Shown here: positions 7,601 through 9,699 of the stretch, one piece after another
Layout: the number at the start of each line of letters is the position of its first letter
How positions within the stretch are numbered: the stretch's first letter is position 1
Source of the DNA: JANNMJ01 sp031397815
Lineage (GTDB): Bacteria > Bacteroidota > Bacteroidia > Cytophagales > Hymenobacteraceae
Length of the DNA: 9,699 nt
Assembly: GCA_031397815.1 (NCBI GenBank)
Contig: JANNMJ010000039.1
Coordinates: forward strand, 1-9,699
Direction of reading: 5' to 3'
Made by a program: the position numbers and the translations under genes
Notes under the pieces: generated by a model
What the model was told of the DNA's origin: nothing
The model's database searches: none
Seen by the model: only the letters and a program-made list of their open reading frames with translations

Positions 7601-8025
7601 GCTTGGCCGTAGGCCTGCGTCATCATCTGCTCCCATTTGGGGGTGCCGCGCAGCGCGTGCCCCTTCCGCCGCTTGGCGGTAGGCCCGAAACCGAGCGCGG
7701 CGGCTTCCGCCTGCGCGGCCTTCTTCTGCTCATCCAGAGACGCCGTGCCCTGCTTGGCCTCCAGCACGAAACAGCCGCGCTTATAGAGGTCAATCCGCCC
7801 GCTGGATTTCCGCCCGGCGCCGTCGTTGAACGTCACGGGCTTCTCCAGCACATACGCATCCTGCGCGGGGTCAGCGGTGACGGCATCGGGCGGCGCCACG
7901 CCAATCAGCGCCGTCAGGTCATTCAGGAACAAGCCGTAGTTAGCGCGCTCCCCGCCCCCCGAAGGCTGCCAGCGGGTCAGGAAATCAGCAAGGGTTTGCG
8001 GGGCGGTAGGGTGCGGGGCGGACAT
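4633..8025 (-). CDS. MmeI-like Type IIG restriction-modification enzyme (nuclease, N6-adenine methylase and TRD in one chain)
   Basis: This 1130-residue enzyme should both cut DNA a fixed distance from an asymmetric site and methylate adenine in that site, using S-adenosylmethionine. Residues about 1-150 carry the nuclease: D79, nine residues, E89-A-K91 (GRIDLY...VLEAKQ), the D-x9-ExK spacing reported for MmeI. A helical connector follows (about 160-370). Methylase motifs are GAHYTP (372-377, motif X), DPACGSGNF (434-442, motif I, SAM binding) and NPPF (557-560, motif IV, catalytic), the order of gamma-class N6-adenine methylases. Residues about 740-915 are the target recognition domain, ending in CFDPFPFP (907-914). 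A helical segment follows, then a C-terminal winged-helix-like region (about 1065-1130) beyond the length of MmeI (919). All key residues are intact. Residues about 616-898 are encoded by much AT-richer DNA (38-52% GC in sampled lines, against 72% at 6541-6600), implying a replaced specificity segment. The gene stands alone, needing no separate methylase. No Shine-Dalgarno site precedes the ATG; heptamer repeats lie 66-100 bases upstream. Confidence 0.92.
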   Translation of the reverse strand: MSAPHPTAPQTLADFLTRWQPSGGGERANYGLFLNDLTALIGVAPPDAVTADPAQDAYVLEKPVTFNDGAGRKSSGRIDLYKRGCFVLEAKQGTASLDEQKKAAQAEAAALGFGPTAKRRKGHALRGTPKWEQMMTQAYGQALGYVRALPPTEPRPPFVVVVDLGFCIDLYANFSGVPDAYVPFPDPRRARIRLDQLADDATRALLNRIWTAPDTLDPSRAAARVTRELAQRLAVLSAQLEGAGHPSEVVAQFLMRCLFTMFSEDVELIPKGSFTRLLTDYVDDADARQHLPDALQSLWQKMDVGGFSSELKARIRRFNGSLFHEATALPLNEPQIRLLLESARADWTTVEPAIFGTLLERALDPAERHRLGAHYTPRRYVERLVLPAVLTPLRAEWGAAQAASARRAEEGDPKGAREELVKFLRRLTSVRVLDPACGSGNFLYVTLEHLKRLEGEVLTALDRTGASGLLDLGGATTVSPRQLLGLELNPRAAAIADVVLRIGYLQWHLRTHGPTDLREPLLDSFRNVENRDAVLTALPNGTYTPAEWPEADFIVGNPPFVGASRMRDALGDTYTEALRKTYAGRVSESSDLVMFWWQKAAELVKAGKVERFGFITTNSIKQPFNRRVLTNYVSGDTSVLTLVMAIPDHPWVDAADGAAVTVAFTIAEPASKSSEGELLTVTREVVADEDDSYNIDFSSQIGRIQADLTVGADLDNAQGLRANEGLANRGVQLMGAGFIVTPEKAASLGLGSTPNLEQHIWPYYNGKDIAARPRGLMVIDLFGLTADKVLEDFPDVYQHLLENVKPERDANNRATYRDNWWIFGEPRRELRRLIRELPRYIATVVTAKHRVFQFLENNIMPEDALMVIGSDDAFVLGVLSSSVHVIWALAAGSDLGGNTPRYRNTRCFDPFPFPTPTSTQQSHIRKLAEQLDAHRKRQQAAHPTLTLTDLYNVVEKLRAGQAPSALTPKEQLTHAHGLAAVVLELHRQLDAAVADAYGWPTDLPEPEVLARLVALNAERQQEEAAGQVRWLRPAYQAPEATQAALGLEATPTALPETKNDKPETLLLWPTALAEQALAVRAVVQAAPAPLTADALAARFKGAGPAKVRPLLDTLVGLGQVRVTDGGGYAV

Positions 8026-8155
8026 AGGGTGGGGGGAGAAAAAGGTGGGAGTGCGAAGGTCGGGGGGAATTGGGGATGTGGGGATTGAAATTAGTGATTA
8101 GTGATTAGTGATTAGTGATTAGTGATTGGGGAATGTGGAGAATGAAAGGAAATTG
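8026..8155 (-). other. Upstream region of the restriction gene
   Basis: Read on the minus strand, this is a C/T-rich leader of about 65 bases directly before the ATG, with the 15-mer AATCCCCACATCCCC at 8086-8072, preceded by five TCACTAA heptamers (8125-8091). I see no convincing TTG / TAnnTTTG promoter pair; it may lie in or beyond the heptamer tract. Confidence 0.4.
8091..8125. repeat. Heptanucleotide microsatellite, five TTAGTGA copies
   Basis: Five perfect tandem copies of TTAGTGA (TCACTAA on the coding strand of the restriction gene), plus a partial sixth, start 66 bases upstream of that gene's ATG. Seven-base repeats can gain or lose units by slippage. In this non-coding position that would change spacing between promoter elements or regulator sites, as known for the heptamer repeats upstream of Haemophilus hmw adhesin genes. 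Whether it does so here is untested. Confidence 0.85.
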
Positions 8156-8219
8156 AATCGCGCGGGGCTCTGCCCCGTGCGGGCTATTCGCGGGACTCTG
8201 GCCCGCACCCGAGACGGGC
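8156..8219. repeat. GAATAGCCCGCACGGGGC repeat, inverted copy C
   Basis: The reverse complement of this stretch matches 4254-4317 over its full length, with a few mismatches, and matches 4071-4120 over its inner part. CGCGGGGCTCTGCCCCGTG at its left end resembles 3902-3920. With copy B it forms inverted repeats on either side of the restriction gene. Confidence 0.7.
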
Positions 8220-8223
8220 ACGA

Positions 8224-8258
8224 CCTACGTACCCGGCACCGTCCCGGTGCCGGTGGTT
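8224..8258. repeat. CGGCACCG hairpin repeat, copy 3
   Basis: CCTACGTACC leads into a perfect 8-bp stem at 8234-8252 (CGGCACCG / CGGTGCCG) with loop TCC, followed by GTGGTT. Copies at 3080 and 4171 have loop TCT. The tail seen after the other two copies (GATTGG, then GCAGC) is absent here, so this copy is shorter. Confidence 0.65.
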
Positions 8259-8275
8259 GGGGGGCGGCACGGGTG

Positions 8276-8421
8276 CCCGGGGTAGATTTTTTTCAAAAAT
8301 CAACCCCGGGCTTTGGAGCAGAACCCCGTTGGGGTTCCCCGATTGATTGCGTGACGCGAACCCCAACGGGGTTCTTTTCCACAGCCCGGGGTTGGCGGCG
8401 CTTTGCGCCGACTACCCCGGG
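8276..8421. repeat. Three-hairpin element, upstream copy
   Basis: This is the same architecture and orientation as 4382-4524. Hairpin 1 (8276-8312) is identical. Hairpin 2 has exact 18-nt complementary arms at 8320-8337 and 8358-8375, each also a hairpin (GAACCCC, loop GTT, GGGGTTC; and GAACCCC, loop AAC, GGGGTTC). Hairpin 3 (8385-8421) pairs CCCGGGGT with ACCCCGGG and CGGCGC with GCGCCG around loop TTT. Compared with the downstream copy, both loop and stem bases of hairpin 2 change together with their partners, and hairpin 3 has a longer inner stem. The 3' edge also occurs at 8-25. Confidence 0.75.
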
Positions 8422-8478
8422 CTAACGCGCCCCGCGCGCTTCGGGCGGCGGGTTAGGTGTCAGAACACAGCCACATGC

Positions 8479-8500
8479 GGGCGGGCACAAGGCCGCGCCC
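8479..8500. repeat. GGGCGGGC...GCCGCGCCC hairpin
   Basis: GGGCG pairs with CGCCC and GGC with GCC around loop ACAAG, with one bulged G. The phrase GGGCGGGCACAAGG resembles a dispersed hairpin repeat I have seen in intergenic DNA of several bacterial phyla, but I cannot check this here. It lies between the three-hairpin element and the palindrome array. Confidence 0.4.
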
Positions 8501-8536
8501 CTACCCCTGCTACTCTTACAAATTGGCTGCACCCCT

Positions 8537-8721
8537 GCCGGAGCCGCTCCGGCACCCCTCCCAACTTACCGCCACTCTGCCGGAGCGCCTCCGGCCACTC
8601 CGCTGCTTTCCTGCCTCCCTGCCGGAGCCGCTCCGGCACCCCTCCCAACTTACCGCCGCCCTGCCGGAGCACCTCCGGCCACTCTGCTGCTTTACTGCCG
8701 CCCTGCCGGAGCCGCTCCGGC
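8537..8721. repeat. Palindrome array, 42-bp period with 84-bp alternation
   Basis: Five copies of a 7-bp-stem palindrome (GCCGGAG and CTCCGGC) start at 8537, 8579, 8621, 8663 and 8705, exactly 42 bases apart. Units alternate. Units 1 and 3 are type A (loop CCG, inter-stem text containing CCCAACTTACC; 40 of 42 identical). Units 2 and 4 are type B (loop CGC or CAC, inter-stem text containing GCTGCTTT; 38 of 42 identical). Unit 5 begins as type A and is cut short. All differences among the five hairpins fall in the loop. It ends 89 bases before the ATG of the next gene. Because 42 is a multiple of three, several frames stay open across it; none is called as a gene. Confidence 0.85.
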
Positions 8722-8810
8722 GCCGTTGCAGATAATTTGTAATGCAATAACCTATCTTGCGGCGGGCCGGACACGGTGCCCGGTCTCTATTCGTTTTTTC
8801 TGTCGATACC

Positions 8811-9545
8811 ATGACCAACCCCAATCCCTTTTTCGACCATGATTTCTTCGAAACGCGCGACGTCACGCTCGCGCGTCTCCAGAAATTCAGCCGCGACGCG
8901 GTCCAACGGCTCACTCTCGACAACCCCGACGGCGTCTTCGACAAGCTCATCGCCGATCTGACCAGCCAGTACGAGGCCCTCTTCGGCTCCATCTCGGAAG
9001 CCGACGCGGGTATTGGGCAGCGCCGGGGTGCCGCCGAACAGATGTGGGGCGCGATTGCCGGCTTGCAGCAAGCCCTCGAAGACGATGAAGACCTCATCGT
9101 GTATAAGGACAAGAAGAACCCCGGCCTGCACGCGGCTTTCTTCCCCAACAACCGGGAAGAATATTCCCGCGCTTCGCTCCTGACGGCCGATGTGCTGTTT
9201 ACGCGGGTGGTCAATGCCGCCACCGCGCACGCCGCCACGCTCGGCGCCGACTTCGACGCTCCCCGTTACACCGCCCACTATGCGGCCTTCAAGGCCGGGC
9301 GCGACGGCACCGGCGCCGGCGATGAGCACAGCGCCAAAGCCCGCGCCGAGGCCCGCAACCAGCGTACAGTACTCACCGAGCGCCTCACGGATGCCGTGAA
9401 GCTCGTGGCGGCGCAGTTCCTGCGCGATGAGGCCCGGTGCCGCGCTTACTTCCGGTTCGAGCTGTTGCAGGCGCCCCAAGCTGCTGCCTCCACCGATGCG
9501 GCCAACGATGGCGACGCCGCTACCGGCGCCACGGTCGGCCAGTAG
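8811..9545 (+). CDS. Uncharacterised cytoplasmic protein
   Basis: This encodes 244 residues that I do not recognise. The ATG at 8811 (MTNPNPFF) is preferred over an in-frame TTG at 8757, because the extra 18 residues are unlike protein and the ATG follows an AT-rich leader. There is no signal peptide, membrane segment or obvious catalytic motif. The protein looks mostly helical and acidic: helices around 18-45 and 60-85 (QRRGAAEQMWGAIAGLQQAL), then a conserved-looking patch PGLHAAFFPNNREEYSRA (about 104-121), further helices, and a low-complexity Ala/Asp/Thr tail from about 225. GC content is high and codon use is typical of the window, so it looks native. It is a single gene closed by the terminator at 9575. 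A possible promoter lies between the palindrome array and the ATG (8722-8810), but no clear TTG / TAnnTTTG pair was found. Confidence 0.75.
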   Translation: MTNPNPFFDHDFFETRDVTLARLQKFSRDAVQRLTLDNPDGVFDKLIADLTSQYEALFGSISEADAGIGQRRGAAEQMWGAIAGLQQALEDDEDLIVYKDKKNPGLHAAFFPNNREEYSRASLLTADVLFTRVVNAATAHAATLGADFDAPRYTAHYAAFKAGRDGTGAGDEHSAKARAEARNQRTVLTERLTDAVKLVAAQFLRDEARCRAYFRFELLQAPQAAASTDAANDGDAATGATVGQ

Positions 9546-9574
9546 CGCCCGGCGCTTCGGTTACTGCTTGACCC

Positions 9575-9617
9575 CACAAAACGGCCCCGCCCTTCTATGG
9601 TGCGGGGCCGTTTTGTG
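9575..9617 (+). terminator. Intrinsic terminator of the 8811-9545 gene
   Basis: The 16-nt arms at 9575-9590 and 9602-9617 are perfect complements (core CGGCCCCGC / GCGGGGCCG, outer AAAA / TTTT), with an 11-base loop. TTTTGTGTTTT follows on the plus strand. The A-run before the left arm means it could also stop transcription arriving from the right on the minus strand. Confidence 0.88.
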
Positions 9618-9699
9618 TTTTACACCGAAGGGGTGCCGGGTACGCAGGGCAGTGCCCGCCGCATTAGTGCAGATTTAGGGTCGGTGTACGATTGTAGCG
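9618..9699. other. Right edge of window, intergenic
   Basis: No gene is seen. CCGAAGGGGTGCCGGGTACG (9625-9644) resembles pieces of the hairpin repeats at 4225-4248 and 4476-4488. An 8-nt inverted pair, TACACCGA (9621-9628) and TCGGTGTA (9681-9688), may mark another repeat, but it is short. Confidence 0.3.

Noticed and set aside
6160..8088. A 642-codon open frame on the plus strand opposite the restriction gene
   Set aside because: It stays open only where the sense gene is GC-rich and ends its resemblance to coding DNA there; its product is Gly/Arg/His-rich and the opposite strand carries all the methylase and nuclease motifs.
8537..8721. A CRISPR array
   Set aside because: Repeats are only 17 bases, the text between them alternates between two near-identical types instead of unique spacers, and no cas gene is present.
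8347..8774. Open frames on both strands across the palindrome array that encode 14-residue repeats (for example PERLRQGG)
   Set aside because: They result from a 42-base repeat being a multiple of three. They lack a plausible start context and run through unrelated hairpin repeats.
8757..8810. A TTG start extending the last gene by 18 residues
   Set aside because: The added residues are Arg/Gly-rich and the ATG at 8811 gives a normal start after an AT-rich leader.
8516..9238. A 240-codon minus-strand open frame overlapping the last gene
   Set aside because: Ser/Arg-rich shadow running from the coding region into the palindrome array; the plus-strand gene has better start, composition and terminator.

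Overview
The window looks like a chromosomal segment from a GC-rich member of the Bacteroidota, most likely Hymenobacter-like (Cytophagales, Hymenobacteraceae). The evidence is a secreted protein with a type IX secretion (T9SS) C-terminal sorting domain, high GC content (about 70% in the genes), gene starts without clear Shine-Dalgarno sites, and many short GC-rich hairpin repeats between genes. The genus is an inference; no rRNA or marker gene is present.

Layout, left to right. Positions 1-234 hold the end of a hairpin repeat, a 13-C homopolymer and the leader of the first gene. Positions 235-2814 (+) encode a large secreted protein with an N-terminal DUF3494 (ice-binding/adhesin) domain and a C-terminal T9SS sorting domain, closed by a strong intrinsic terminator at 2888-2933. 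Positions 3196-3702 (-) encode a small, AT-richer secreted protein of unknown function. Positions 3703-4632 are a gene-free mosaic of repeats and hairpins. Positions 4633-8025 (-) encode one large MmeI-like Type IIG restriction-modification enzyme, with nuclease, N6-adenine methylase and target-recognition domain (TRD) in a single chain. Positions 8026-8810 form a second repeat island: a heptanucleotide microsatellite just upstream of the restriction gene, a second copy of the same repeat set, and a very regular 42-bp palindrome array. Positions 8811-9545 (+) encode an unrecognised cytoplasmic protein, followed by a perfect 16-bp-stem terminator at 9575-9617.

The four genes do not form an operon; each appears to be its own transcription unit. 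Two observations stand out. First, the restriction enzyme is a compositional mosaic: residues about 616-898 (late methylase plus TRD) come from much AT-richer DNA than the rest, as expected if specificity was replaced by recombination. Second, a three-hairpin element of about 145 nt occurs on both sides of that gene (4382-4524 and 8276-8421). Its first hairpin is identical in the two copies. Its second and third hairpins differ in sequence but keep their pairing, which is covariation and points to selection or mobilisation as a folded DNA or RNA. The same gene is also framed by inverted repeats, and the heptamer tract lies where it could affect expression. I saw no CRISPR array, tRNA, rRNA or transposase.
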